From contig BRYA01001458.1 in NCBI GenBank assembly GCA_030267965.1, positions 3,740 through 53,082 of the forward strand: 49,343 nucleotides of DNA, read 5' to 3'. A model generated the notes under the pieces. The model worked only from the letters and a program-made list of their open reading frames with translations, was not told where the DNA came from and ran no database searches. Shown in pieces: positions 11,523 to 21,872 of the stretch (the stretch's first letter is position 1; every line of letters starts with the position of its first letter). A program made the position numbers and the translations under genes. This stretch comes from Triparma columacea (taxonomy: Eukaryota > Sar > Bolidophyceae > Parmales > Triparmaceae).

Positions 11523-13117
11523 ATGAATTCCTGCTTCCCCCTCTTCCTTCTTCTCCTTCTCGTCCCTACTGCCTCTGAAATAATCTCGCTAACGTCCTCT
11601 GGAAACTTTGCCCCTATCTCCCCCGACCCTTCCTTTGAGGGTTTCGGCACCATCCTCCGCTCTGGTGGGACCATTGACTGGACTGGTGTTGAGTTCCGTC
11701 GGGACTGTGGGGTAGAGCAGGACTGCACAGGGGAGGATCCTGTCGATGTATTCATCGTGACTTTTCCGATGCCTCTGGAGTGCTACTTCAAGGAGTGCGA
11801 TGTCTCTGCCTATGGTTTGTCAACGGATCCACTCTGTGACGCGAACAAGGAGCCGATGATCACGTCCCCGGACGTCATTGTGGATTCCCTTACCCTCTCC
11901 ACGTTCTCGGGGAGGTTCAAGGCCCCGACGACGGTGCCTAAAGATTGGTACTACGCGAGCGTGATCATTGTTTGTGAGACTGAGATAACAGGTGAGGATG
12001 TGGAGGCCGGGCACTGCAGACGTGCAGTCGAGACAATGGGAGACGACACTTCATCACTACTAACTCAACCCTCGTCTTTGCCTTTTCTGCCCCTTCAGTC
12101 TTTGGTTCCGGCGACATCTACATCGTGGACCCTGTTAACAATCTCCTCCTCAACGTGTTCACCTCCGTTGTCCCCTCCTATTCCTTCCTCACCGTTGCCG
12201 CCGGCCTCACCTGGGTAGCTCTAGTCTACCTGGTCGTCAAGAACAGCAAAAAGGACATCCTCCTCCTCCACTACCAAATGATGGCCCTGCTGCCAATCGT
12301 AACAATCTCCTACGCCCTCAACGCCGCCATGTACTCTGGCTACAAGTCCTCCGGTTCCCGCCTCCGCGGCATCGGCGTGTCCTCCATATTATTCTCCGTC
12401 CTCGGCAAGACGTCCGTCCGTACCCTCGTCCTCCCCCTCTGCATGGGTCTCGGGATAAGCACGCAGACGCTCAGCAAGAGGACGTGGCTGGTCATCACGG
12501 GGATTGGGGTGACGTACGCGATCACGGAGGGGGCGTACGAGATACTCGACAGCACGACGACCCCCGTCGACATGTGGAGCGCCAGCTACGCGAACTGGAC
12601 CGTGGTGCTCAACTTTGTGAGCACAGGCATCAACGTGCTACTTTGGGTTTACAGCTGGGAGGGCCTTAACGGGACGATTGCGAAGCTAACGGAGGAGAGG
12701 CAGCACTACAAGGTGAAGAGGTTCCAGAGCTTCAAGAGGTTCCTCATGTGCCTCCTCCTCTTTGCAGTCGTAATGACTCTTGTTGGGATGGCCCTTTGGG
12801 CTGACCCATGGTTGTCGGGACTATTTTACGGCTGGTTTATACAGGAAGGATGGAGCGAGTTCGCGTATCTGCTACTTATGATGTTTATCGTCGTAATTTG
12901 GAGGCCCGTGAGCAACCTCGGTGAGCTCGCAGGGGTGGTGGAGCTTAGCGCGTTTGATGACGACGACGACGACGGGGACTGGGACGGGGGGTGGGAGGGG
13001 GAAGATGAGGAGGAGGGGGGGGGAGGGGAACCGGAGTTCGATATGAGCAAAATGATGGAGCTCGCGAGCGACGATGGAGAGGAGGAGGAAGAGGAGAAGG
13101 TGAACCCTTTCATTTGA
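11523..13117 (+). CDS. GPR107/GPR108-like seven-transmembrane (LU7TM) protein
   Basis: Two exons, 11523-11991 and 12099-13117, joined in phase 1 (G + TC = Val), giving 495 aa. The chosen ATG yields a signal peptide (MNSCFPLFLLLLLVPTAS). A luminal domain of about 170 residues with paired cysteines follows. Then comes a seven-helix region that starts near VVPSYSFLTVAAGLTWVALV and contains LLHYQMMALLPIVTISYALN and GKTSVRTLVLPLCMGLGIS. This layout and the LHY and ARTL-like motifs match the lung seven-transmembrane family, which acts in the Golgi and endosomal trafficking. The C-terminus is cytosolic and extremely acidic (runs of D and E). No ligand can be deduced. Confidence 0.82.
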
Positions 13118-13207
13118 TCTTTTGGGGGTGGGGGGGGGGTAAAAGGGAGGGCAGATATCATAAAAGAAGCCCACTTATGAATTTATTCACGCACCGATTG
13201 CCTAACT

Positions 13208-14515
13208 TTACGTATTAACATCGAATAGTTCATCTCTAAGTCTAATCCCTTCCCCCGCTCCCATGGATTCCCTAATTTTGTTCCTCAGGGACATCGTTCC
13301 CTTCCCCCTCTTCTTATTCCCCCCCCCTTCCCTCCCTCTAATATTCTTCCCCCCCCTCCCCCCTCTCGCAGCTTCGTTAATCCCGTAGTAGCCTTTCCCT
13401 CCTGTATTCCCCTTCCTTCTTTCCCCATGATTTCTTTTCCCCCCAACTTCCTCCATCATAACACGAAGTCCAATCCCGCTGCTCCTAACCCTCGAGTACT
13501 CGCACGCCTTACTCACGTTACCGATCGTGTCTCTCCTCCTCGACCCTCCCTTACTTCGCGCGCTATTGGAGTAGTTTTGAAGGGAGAATGGACTGCTGTA
13601 GTAACGGCTGCTTGGGGAGGGTCTCTCCTTCCTTTCGCTACCCCTCTTAACCTCATCCCTTACCCTCCTCCTAAGGTTGGGTTCTGTACTGGGTGTCCGT
13701 CTGTATTTATCTGGGGTTAAATACTTTAATGGGGTCCTCCTCTGTTGAGGAGTATCTCGAGGACTTGTCGTCCTGCTTGTTCTACCTTTTACCACCCTCT
13801 CAGGAGTCGTGTATCCTCCCAGCGGCGGCAAAATTTCCTCCTCCTCTTCCTCCTCTTCCTGCACTCTGACCTCCTTCTCCTCCTCCTCCTGGGCAACCTC
13901 TATCTCCATCTTCTTCTCAATTCTCTTCATCTCCTCCCACTCCTTCCTTCTCTCCTTCCCTCTCTCTTCCCTCAGTACCCCCCCCAAGAAAACTTCCTTA
14001 CCAACCTCCATCTCCATCTCCTTCTCGATTCTCTTCATCTCCTCCCACTCTCTCCTCCTATCCTTCGCACTATCATCCATCACAACCCCCCCCACGAAAA
14101 CCTCAAGAACCGCAACCCCACCCGCAACAAGCAGGCTCTTAAACCCCATCTCTAGCACATTTTTTAATTTACCTTTCAAAACCTTCGGCCCTAAATCCAG
14201 TGTCTCATGTACCGTTGTTATCGACGGTAATAGCATTGCGTTGAATATCGCGTATGCTATCGACGTGTAAGGGTTGAATACAACGAACTCCACTACGCAC
14301 TGTGCTGTCCCTCCTGCTACTATTGACCTGATAGTATATGGTAGGGTTGGGAGGGATGAGTACATAGCGAATAGTACGTACACGGATAATGTGGAACGAG
14401 GTGTAGGAAGGAGAGAGGGGGTGGAGGGACGAAGGAGGATCTTGAGAAGGGAACGAGTGTTGAGGAAAAGGAGGAGAATTCGGGTTAAGGGAAGGAGGGG
14501 AGTGTCCATAACCAT
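13208..14515 (-). CDS. hypothetical membrane protein with basic tail
   Basis: Single exon, 435 aa, no recognised family. The N-terminal about 150 residues hold two or three hydrophobic segments (TRILLLFLNTRSLLKILL; SVYVLFAMYSSLPTL; a segment around AGGTAQCVVEFVVF). A charged region follows in which a unit containing REWEEMKRIEKEMEMEV occurs twice (near residues 155 and 190). Then there is a run of Glu, and a long Arg/Lys/Ser-rich tail with TP motifs (TTPERVV, KYLTPDKYRR, RTPSTEP). The tail looks disordered and phosphorylatable. The ATG at 14515 is the first in the frame. The open frame of more than 1.3 kb supports a real gene. Confidence 0.6.
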   Translation of the reverse strand: MVMDTPLLPLTRILLLFLNTRSLLKILLRPSTPSLLPTPRSTLSVYVLFAMYSSLPTLPYTIRSIVAGGTAQCVVEFVVFNPYTSIAYAIFNAMLLPSITTVHETLDLGPKVLKGKLKNVLEMGFKSLLVAGGVAVLEVFVGGVVMDDSAKDRRREWEEMKRIEKEMEMEVGKEVFLGGVLREERGKERRKEWEEMKRIEKKMEIEVAQEEEEKEVRVQEEEEEEEEILPPLGGYTTPERVVKGRTSRTTSPRDTPQQRRTPLKYLTPDKYRRTPSTEPNLRRRVRDEVKRGSERKERPSPSSRYYSSPFSLQNYSNSARSKGGSRRRDTIGNVSKACEYSRVRSSGIGLRVMMEEVGGKRNHGERRKGNTGGKGYYGINEAARGGRGGKNIRGREGGGNKKRGKGTMSLRNKIRESMGAGEGIRLRDELFDVNT

Positions 14516-14801
14516 CTTTAGGGAACGTTAGAGGGGTTGGAGGTGGGTTAGGTGGGGATGTTAAACTTGATTAGTGATTAGTATCGTGAGTTGCGGATGA
14601 TGGTGGATATTTGTGATGATATTGTGATAAATGGAATCAGATGGGTTTGAAGAAATTCGAAGAAATATCAAGTTGGAGAAATGAACAAATATGAAATTGT
14701 TCATTCTCACGTCACGCTAATCGCAATGAAAAATAAGCAATTTGATGTACATAGAATTCTGAAAATTTGCTTATAGCCGCCGAATTACTGTATTGTTTCG
14801 T
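14516..14801. other. intergenic; contains left flank of tandem duplication
   Basis: AT-richer spacer between two minus-strand genes. From about 14689 it matches the sequence at about 16215 (shared ATATGAAATTGTTCATTCTC and CAATTTGATGTACAT), the 3' flank of the duplicated MYND gene. Confidence 0.6.
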
Positions 14802-16019
14802 TCACTTCTTCTTCCCCCTACCATTCTTGCCCTTCTTCTCCTTCTTGCCATTCTTCCCCGTCGCAACTGCTCCTTCCGCTACTCCCACCATCGCTGCTCC
14901 CGCCGCCACTCCTCCCACCGCCACTCCCTTCCCTGTCTTGGATCTTTTCTTGACCATTGCCTCACTTTCCCCCCTTTCGTTCAGCGGTCCCGTGCATTGC
15001 ACCCTGTGCTCTCTCCAGTGCTTGACCTGACACTCCGTCGAGCAGTATGCGACGTTGCGACAGGGACACATTAGGAGCTTGTCACGCTCCTTGGCAGTTA
15101 GAGCCTCGCAAACAAAGCAGCAGAAGGGACGGCCTTGAAGGTAATGTTTCGTGATGTTGGTGATTGTAGGATCGTGATAGGAAGGTGCCAAAGAATTGAG
15201 TTTGTCTCGAACTACGTCAGAATCGGGCTTTCCGAGATGAAGAAATGTTACGACCATCTTTATTGCGACATCTCTACTAAGGTAAGGGTGTGGTCCAAAG
15301 CACGCTCCGAGGCAATGACCAAACACATGATCCACGTCGTTGGTGGTTGGGATAGCACCGCGCGTGAGAAACAGCCTGCATATATCGTGTGCTCCATAAT
15401 CCATAGCAATAGTAAGTGGTGAATCAACATCTCCATCACGGGAAACCACTGTCTTGTTCACATTTGCTCCGTGATCGAGAAGTGCTATAGCCTGATCAAT
15501 ATGTCCCACACCAGTAGCAGACATCAAAAGGTTTGAAGAGTCTTCCATCGCCCCTTCGACTCGTAGGTCCATATTAGGGTCAAGTCCATGTTCTAAGAGC
15601 AATCTCAAGATTGTTGAATTGTCACTATTCCTCATTGATATATCTGCGGCAATGTACATGGCTTCCTTGTTGTTGAAGCCGGCCTCTAAGGTAATCTTGA
15701 CCATCTCAACATTATTGTGAATAGACGCTTTAGTGAGGACTGAAGCTACCTTCCATTTCTCATCAACAAGCACTGAAGAAACTCCTAACAAAACCTCAGG
15801 ACCATGTTCCTTGGCATACCCCTTGATGCGATCCCAGTCGTGCTCATCAGCCCACTCTATACAGCACCGTTGACCTTCTGTCAAATCGTCCCAACTAGAT
15901 ACAGCCAAATTTGTGGTCTCTGATGAATTGTGTGACGATTGTACCTCTGATTGAGATTCAAACATATAATCTAAATCATCTAGTATTTTGATCCGATCCG
16001 ATTCTGATTGAGATTCCAT
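14802..16019 (-). CDS. ankyrin-repeat / MYND zinc-finger protein, copy 1
   Basis: Single exon, 405 aa. An N-terminal acidic/Ser region is followed by ankyrin-like repeats at about residues 85-245 (NVEMVKITLEAGFNNKEAMY, STILRLLLEHGLDPN, HIDQAIALLDHGANVN, GAHDICRLFLTRGAI). A MYND zinc finger follows near residues 299-340: CFVC, then CPCRNVAYCSTECQVKHWREH and a final C, with all Cys/His ligands present. The Lys/Gly/Ala-rich tail ends KKK and looks like a nuclear or RNA-binding basic tail. MYND fingers bind proline-rich peptides, and ankyrin repeats are protein-binding scaffolds; no target can be named. It is the downstream member of a tandem pair. Confidence 0.85.
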   Translation of the reverse strand: MESQSESDRIKILDDLDYMFESQSEVQSSHNSSETTNLAVSSWDDLTEGQRCCIEWADEHDWDRIKGYAKEHGPEVLLGVSSVLVDEKWKVASVLTKASIHNNVEMVKITLEAGFNNKEAMYIAADISMRNSDNSTILRLLLEHGLDPNMDLRVEGAMEDSSNLLMSATGVGHIDQAIALLDHGANVNKTVVSRDGDVDSPLTIAMDYGAHDICRLFLTRGAIPTTNDVDHVFGHCLGACFGPHPYLSRDVAIKMVVTFLHLGKPDSDVVRDKLNSLAPSYHDPTITNITKHYLQGRPFCCFVCEALTAKERDKLLMCPCRNVAYCSTECQVKHWREHRVQCTGPLNERGESEAMVKKRSKTGKGVAVGGVAAGAAMVGVAEGAVATGKNGKKEKKGKNGRGKKK

Positions 16020-16319
16020 TTTTGAGCGAACCTAGCCCAAGTGTAAGTTTATAGCGGCAAATTACGACGTGAAAAATGATCAACAAAGCCTTGAAGTACT
16101 TCACTTAGGCAGAAGTGTCGTGTAGGTGCTAATATTGGAGTCCACCTCCCAGAAAGTTTCTTCTTGGAAGCAAGGGAGTCGAAATTAATTGAGGGACAAA
16201 ATTAGTTGGGAGAAATATGAAATTGTTCATTCTCACGCTAATCGCTTAAAAAGAGCAATTTGATGTACATCGAATTCTGAATAATTGCTTATAGCCGCCG
16301 CATTACTGTATTGTTTCGT
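16020..16319. other. spacer between tandem MYND genes
   Basis: Holds the 5' flank of copy 1 (to about 16144) and the 3' flank of copy 2 (from about 16215), each with a homologue in the other unit. The roughly 70 bases between are unique. No other gene seen. Confidence 0.6.
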
Positions 16320-17174
16320 TCACTTCTTCTTACCCCTACCCTTCTTCCCCTTCTTGCCCTTCTTCCCCGTCGCAACTGCTCCTTCCGCTACTCCCACATC
16401 CGTTACTCCCACATCCGCTCCTCCCTCTTTAATCCCCTTCCCTGTCTTGGATCTTTTCTTGACCATTGCCTCACTCTCCCCCCTTTCGTTCAGCGGTCCC
16501 GTGCATAGCACCTTGTGCTTCTTCCAGTGTTTGAGCTGGCACTCCCTCGAGCAGTAAGCGACAGTACGGCAGGGACACATTAGGAGCTTGTCACGTGACT
16601 TGGCAGTTAGAGCCTCACAAACAAAGCAGCAGAAGGGACGGCCTTGAAGGTAATGTTTCGTGATGTTGGTGATTATGGGATCGCGCCAGTCAGGAGGGAC
16701 TGAATTGAATTTGTCTTGAACTACGTCGGAATCAGGCTTTCCGAGATGAAGAAATGTTACGAACATCTTTATTGCGACATCTCTACTAAGGCTAGAGTGT
16801 AATCCTTTGCACGCTTGGAGGCAATTAAGAAACACATTAGCCACGTCGTTGGTGGTTGGAATAGCACCGCGCGTGAGAAACAGCCTACATAAGTCGTGTG
16901 CTCCACAACGCATAGTAAAAGTAAGTGGTGAAAGAACATGTCCATCATCANNNNNNNNNNNNNNNNNNNNNNNNNNNNNNNNNNNNNNNNNNNNNNNNAA
17001 CAAAACCTCAGGACCATGTTCCTTGACATACCCCTTGATGCGATCCCAGTCTTGGTCATCAGCCCATTCTATGCACAACTGCTGACCGTCTGTCAAATCG
17101 TCCAAACTATATACTGTCACATTTGTGGTCTCTGATGAATTGTGTGACGATTGTACCTCTGATTGTGATGCCAT
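16320..17174 (-). CDS. ankyrin-repeat / MYND zinc-finger protein, copy 2 (interrupted by gap)
   Basis: Paralogue of the adjacent gene. It starts MASQSEVQSSHNSSETTN and retains the ankyrin-like GAHDLCRLFLTRGAI, the full MYND finger (CFVC...CPCRTVAYCSRECQLKHWKKH...C) and the basic KKK end. A run of 48 N (16951-16998) replaces the section where copy 1 has 345 bp (15442-15786) encoding most ankyrin repeats. Frames on both sides agree with the N count. The real protein is therefore either about 99 residues longer than shown or a paralogue with a genuine deletion. Confidence 0.8.
   Translation of the reverse strand: MASQSEVQSSHNSSETTNVTVYSLDDLTDGQQLCIEWADDQDWDRIKGYVKEHGPEVLXXXXXXXXXXXXXXXXXDDGHVLSPLTFTMRCGAHDLCRLFLTRGAIPTTNDVANVFLNCLQACKGLHSSLSRDVAIKMFVTFLHLGKPDSDVVQDKFNSVPPDWRDPIITNITKHYLQGRPFCCFVCEALTAKSRDKLLMCPCRTVAYCSRECQLKHWKKHKVLCTGPLNERGESEAMVKKRSKTGKGIKEGGADVGVTDVGVAEGAVATGKKGKKGKKGRGKKK
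16951..16998. other. assembly gap (48 N)
   Basis: Run of N inside the second MYND gene. Flanking bases align to 15441 and 15787 of the first copy, so by collinearity the missing DNA would be about 345 bp rather than 48. Confidence 0.95.
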
Positions 17175-18065
17175 TTTTGAGCGAACTTATCCCGAATGTA
17201 AGTCTATAGCGGCGAATTACGATGTGAAAGTGACCCAGAAAGGCTTGAGAGTACTCCACTTAGGCAGGAGTGTCGTGTAGGTGCTAATATTGGAGTCCAA
17301 CCAAAACTACTTGCCGCCGATCCAAAAAAGGCTCTGCTCTGCTTGATGTCTAAGATGAAGAAGAAGTCTGATGAAGTTAGGGTGAAGTACTCAAAATTGA
17401 CCCCGACAGAAGTTTGTTCTCCTCTAACTTGGAAAGGGCGTGTTTTTTAGGAGGCTTTTTGTCTGCCTTTTCCTTTTCCCCACTTTCTTTTTTGGGCCAA
17501 CCATCCTCTCCTCAAACTTCATACTTTGCAAGCTTGTCCTTCAACGCTACACACAGTATTACGACACGGCATTAAAAGTAGCATAAGAGTAATTACATTC
17601 GTCTAATATCTGTTCAGAGCCCCAAGCCAGATGGGTGCCAAAGCCGTCCCGCTAACCCTAATCTCGGCAGCATTTCCTTCCTTTTTACCTACTTTGACTA
17701 AGTTTATAGTAGATGCAGTAGGCTTTGAGGATGATGTACTCATTGATATTATACAAACAAGCATCACGGAAGTGAGTAAATACTACACCCCCTAAATGGA
17801 AGGGATGGTGGAGGATTGGGAGGATGCTGCAGGATAATGGAGGATGATGGAGAGACCAGACTGCCGGAGCGGGGTTGCTTAAGGGATGGTGAAGGGACGC
17901 GGGGTTGCTTAAGGGATGGTGAAGGGACGCTGAGATATTTTGGAGAAATGGTGGTGAAATGGATTGATGGACAGACAACTACACTAGCCATTCCCATGCA
18001 TGCACACTTTGCTCACCCCCTTCCCTTCCCATCCCTTCCCCTACCTTCCCCCCACCCTCCCCTAG
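17175..18065. other. long non-coding spacer
   Basis: To 17299 it is duplicated flank of the MYND unit. Beyond that no convincing gene is visible. It contains two 30-bp direct repeats (17869-17928), then a pyrimidine tract ending CCCCTAG at 18065, which looks like a splice acceptor for the RRM gene. An upstream exon of that gene may therefore hide here. Confidence 0.45.
17869..17928. repeat. perfect 30-bp tandem repeat, two copies
   Basis: Two adjacent copies of a unit beginning GCGGGGTTGCTTAAGGG and ending GAAGGGAC. Confidence 0.9.
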
Positions 18066-19049
18066 GGAAACTCCGATGTCCTATCGAAAGCCGACCGTCA
18101 CTTTGACTTGCCCACGATGATAAAGCAGGTCGAGGGTTTCCTTGGCGCCAAGACGTCTTCCCTCTCCTCTCTAATAAAAAAATTCCTCCAAGACGTCGAG
18201 TCAAACGCCTCCTCGTCCAACTCATCTGCACTCTTAACCAACGGAGGAGGTAGCAACAGTAGTAACAGCAACAAAAACGACTACATAACCACATCAAACT
18301 CCCCACCCCCTCCCTCTGATCGTTCAACCCTACACGTTGGTAACATCCCATACACCTGGAATGTCCCTACCCTCCTTTCCAGTCTTAGCACTTTAACATC
18401 CTGCTCAATAATATCCGTAAACATACCACCGTCAAGTAGGGAAGGTATGGAGGGTGAGAATAGAGGTTTCGCATTTGTTGAGGTTAAGAAGGGGGACGCT
18501 ATTAGGTTTAGAGGGGATGTTGCGGGGGAGGAAGTTGAGGGTGGAAGGAAGTTAAGAGTTAGCGAGGCTGCACCTAGGCAGAATATACAGGGGAGAAAAC
18601 CAGAGAGGATGGGATATGGGGGGGGAAGTTTCGAGGATGATGAGAGGAGGAAGAGAGAGTTCAACTCACGTATGACCGGTGAGGGTGTACGAAACAGAGG
18701 AGGAGAGATACGAGAGGGTAGGAGGGTGATTAACAATACACCAGCGTGGATGAAGGAGGAAATTAAGGAGGAGAGGAAGAATTTTAAGGAGACGAAACCT
18801 AAATGGGAACCACCGAAAAACAGGGAGGAGACGCCTTTCGTACCCCCTGGTAAAAGGGGTGGAGGTGAAGATGATGGGGGGGGTGAGAGTAGACCTAAGA
18901 AAAAGAGCAGGTGGGGGTCAGCTAAGGATGCCAATTATTCAGATAATCCTGTCAAGGATAGGGAACACGTAAGGACGAATAACTACATGGCGAAGGGACC
19001 AGATGGCACTGAGGGTTTCAAAGAGGGATGGAGGGGAGAGAAAGGATAA
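18066..19049 (+). CDS. RRM-domain RNA-binding protein
   Basis: The frame opens at 18066 right after CCCCTAG and reaches the first ATG at 18117. Either translation starts there (311 aa) or an upstream exon exists; I could not place one. Residues from about 65 form an RRM with RNP2-like LHVGNIPYTW and RNP1-like RGFAFVEV. The rest is charged and disordered: RKREFNSRM, a segment TPAWMKEEIKEERKNFK, and KKKSRWG, a motif type common in splicing-factor tails. The N-terminal stretch DLPTMIKQVEGFLG is a helical-looking extension that I cannot assign. A role in pre-mRNA binding or processing is an inference from the domain. Confidence 0.75.
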   Translation, partial: GNSDVLSKADRHFDLPTMIKQVEGFLGAKTSSLSSLIKKFLQDVESNASSSNSSALLTNGGGSNSSNSNKNDYITTSNSPPPPSDRSTLHVGNIPYTWNVPTLLSSLSTLTSCSIISVNIPPSSREGMEGENRGFAFVEVKKGDAIRFRGDVAGEEVEGGRKLRVSEAAPRQNIQGRKPERMGYGGGSFEDDERRKREFNSRMTGEGVRNRGGEIREGRRVINNTPAWMKEEIKEERKNFKETKPKWEPPKNREETPFVPPGKRGGGEDDGGGESRPKKKSRWGSAKDANYSDNPVKDREHVRTNNYMAKGPDGTEGFKEGWRGEKG

Positions 19050-19109
19050 GGGGAACTGATGTAAGGGGAACTGAAATGACGAACACTTTACAAACCACAA
19101 CATAAATAT

Positions 19110-21537
19110 TCACACTGGAGGGAACTCCACCTTTTTATCCTCCGCCCCATCCCCCTCCCCCTCCCCCTCCTCCACTTCTTCACCCTCCTCCTCCGCAATC
19201 GCCCCCTCCACCCCAGTGTCTCCAGAAATAACCTGATCGTTACTAATAAGCAGCGTCCCCCTGTTCCCTTTAATCTTCTTTTTCGCATTCTTCAAAAATT
19301 TAAGCGCAGCCATCGCCCCCCCCACAGCGTGGCTCATGCTAACCTTCCTACTTTCCCTCCTATTATGCGCCGGAGTATTCTCCTTAGGTAGGTATCCGAT
19401 CTGTATAGTGCTCCTTAAGTAACCTCCTGACTCCTCTATCCTCATCGTACCACTGAATCCTCTAATCGTGTAGCTGCATCTCAACTCTTTCCTAACCCCC
19501 CTAGCCGGGTCCCTAAAAAGTTCCGCCAAGCTAGAAGTGTCTGATATCTGCAGCTTGTTACCACCCTGCATGAAACTGAGCTGACGGAGCTCGGAAGTTA
19601 CGTCGAATATCTTCTTGTAGTTACCAGTCTTACCGTAGAACGCCTGCGTTATCTCCAAAGTCGTGAGCACCTTTGGGCATACTACGTAAAGATCCGCTAG
19701 CAGGTTCACAACGACGGTCTTCTTAGAACTGGGAGAGGGATCCTGCGGAGCTTCGTCGACAGAGCCAGGGGGGACATCTGCGGCGACACTGACCTCCTCA
19801 GTGACACTGACCTCCTCAGTGGATAGTACTTCGACGGCCTCGACTGTCTTGTTGTCACTCCGTGGCATTATGAAATTACGGGGGAAACCAGATGGGTAAG
19901 TAATCTCGTTAGAGTGCGTCATCCTTTCCGAGTCGTGTCCCAGGACCGTGAATGTGATTCTGATCTGTTTCGGTGATCCTGGGTTAGGGTTTGACCCGAA
20001 AAGTTTGTTCAAGTCCTCGTTCTCTTGAATGTCTATCCTACCCCCCCCGCATTCCTCTACCCTCTCCTGCAGGTGTGCGGTAACGTCGATGAAACCTTCC
20101 TGGAGCGCCTCGGCGGCCGCGAGCTTCTTGTTCAAGTGAGGGACCCGGGGGGTGCCGTCCTCGTTCGTTAACTTGGCGTTGTCCTCGGCGGAAATCGGAA
20201 GACCTAAAGCCTTGCGATTCGTTATGGCGTTCAGGGAGTAAAGCTCGATCTGGATGTCGCGGATCTGGACAAATGGGGGGGGGGGGGGAGAGGGTTCACT
20301 TCACGGTTAGCAAAGTTCAACCTTGGTAGCGAAATTCTACTTCTTTCAGAGCTAGCCTCACCTTCTCGTTTATTCCCTCCTTCGTCATCCCGTAAGTGGC
20401 CTTTTCGATGACAATTAGAGGCGCGATTAGCGGTGTGTAGCTCAAGTCAATCGGTTTCTTCAAGTGCCCCTCGACCTCCTCTGCTACGAACGAACCAGAG
20501 CTACCATGGATCTCGTAGTTTATCACGAGGTTCTTCCTTCTATTAGGACACGGGTCGCCGAAGAGATCTTTCAGGCTCTCAAGTCTATTGTCGATTGTGT
20601 GTGAGTTTTTTCGCAGCGGAAATGTTTTCGGTTCGCCCCTTGAGCGTCGGTTGCTTAGCTTCTTGATCTCACCTGCTTATTTCGAGGAACGTCCCGCCGC
20701 TCTCCTCAACGCGGGCCTGGAGGACCTCGGATACGTCGAAAGCACCGCGGCCATTAATAAGGCCGCGGGGGTGCCCGTACCAACACGAACCTAGGATAAG
20801 GGTGGGGGGGGATTTCGGAACAGCAAAGAACAGCCCGGTGTTATCGAGGAAGTACTATGGGTGGGGTGGGCAGGTAGTTGGGTGAGGCGTTGCGACCTCG
20901 TATCAAATAACGCCAGCCACCCTACTTTCGACTCACCTCCTTCGAGCCCTCCATCGCAATTATCTCAGACTTTCTTCCCTCTACTACAAACCTCGCTCTT
21001 ACACATTTCCTCCCTTCCATGAGTGAGCACGGCGAGCTCCCCACGTCTAGGTTGAAGTACTGAAGTAGGTTCTTTTGCGGGGGAATGTTGAGACAGTCCT
21101 TGGCACCGAAACCTTCAATCTTTGCCTGGATTATGGCTCGGACGTCGACCGCTTTTGAGGCGTCTGTAACGTGGCCGTAAGATGCGGCTATGCATAAAAG
21201 CCTGAGGGGAAGGGATAGGGGGTTAGAATCACTGCCGAACTGGGAGGGAAAGGTGTGTATGTGTGCGGGGTGGTGGTGGTGGGGAGGGGAAGGGAGGGCG
21301 GAGCACAAGTGCATCTGCGTCTCAGTCGGGGTCGTGTTCTACTCACCGTCCCGCTGGCTTGGGAATTTTTGAAAGGTCTATGCTGTTGGCCTCCCTCATG
21401 ACCGAGGAGCAATTCATGCAGTACCTGTACGTCTCCTTTAAGACGGGATTGGGGTGGGCGGAACCGCATGCGGGGCAACGGATGTCCTCCTCGCCACCGA
21501 GAGCGTCGACACCATTTATTGATGCCCTTTTATTCAT
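19110..21537 (-). CDS. zinc-ribbon protein with four DUF3395-like (DNAJC11 C-terminal) repeats
   Basis: Five exons: 21537-21347, 21201-20937, 20854-20673, 20584-20362, 20264-19110. Phases agree at every junction (2, 0, 2, 0), giving 671 aa. The N-terminus has a CPAC...CMNC zinc ribbon (Cys 21, 24, 40, 43). Four copies of one domain follow, recognisable by a DV..xLQ..VE strand-helix: AVDVRAIIQAKIEGFG, AFDVSEVLQARVEESGG, FIDVTAHLQERVEECGG and IFDVTSELRQLSFMQGG. Most are followed by LF-DP and a basic strand, and preceded by a YG segment (SYGHV, WYGHP, TYGMT, FYGKT). This pattern fits DUF3395, the C-terminal domain of DNAJC11. No J domain is seen. The tail is acidic. Function unknown. The assignment rests on remembered family patterns. 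Confidence 0.72.
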
Positions 21538-21872
21538 CGAGCAAGGGGAGGGGGTGGGGTGTTGGGGTATTTTTTTCTGAGTAGAGGTACACGGGGAGGG
21601 CAAATAAACGGACGAGGTTGGGACGGGGGGTGGAAAAGGAGGGGTGGTGGATAAGAAGAGGCGAGGAAGGGGCGTTTGGGATTCCTCCCTTCAGCCCTTG
21701 AAATTGAACCCAGCTCAGGTGCTCAGGTTGGTTGAGCGATTGAGGAGTATAATTCTAATTTAATCTACCTCGGTAAAGGAACGTCGTAAATTATTTCAAT
21801 CCGCAACATAAACGTGTAAAGTGTTCCCTTTTCTTCCTTTCTCCTTCACGTTTCACTTCTGTCTACCCCCTA

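Larger units (their letters stand above)
14689..17299 (-). repeat. tandem gene duplication (two MYND-gene units)
   Basis: Unit 1 spans about 14689-16144 and unit 2 about 16215-17299. Similarity covers 3' flank, coding sequence and 5' flank; both end at the shared GTGCTAATATTGGAGTCCA. Unit 2 is shorter because of the N run at 16951-16998. Confidence 0.88.

Noticed and set aside
18281..18934. Minus-strand 217-codon frame over the RRM gene
   Set aside because: Antisense shadow of the charged RRM protein; RNP motifs are on the plus strand.
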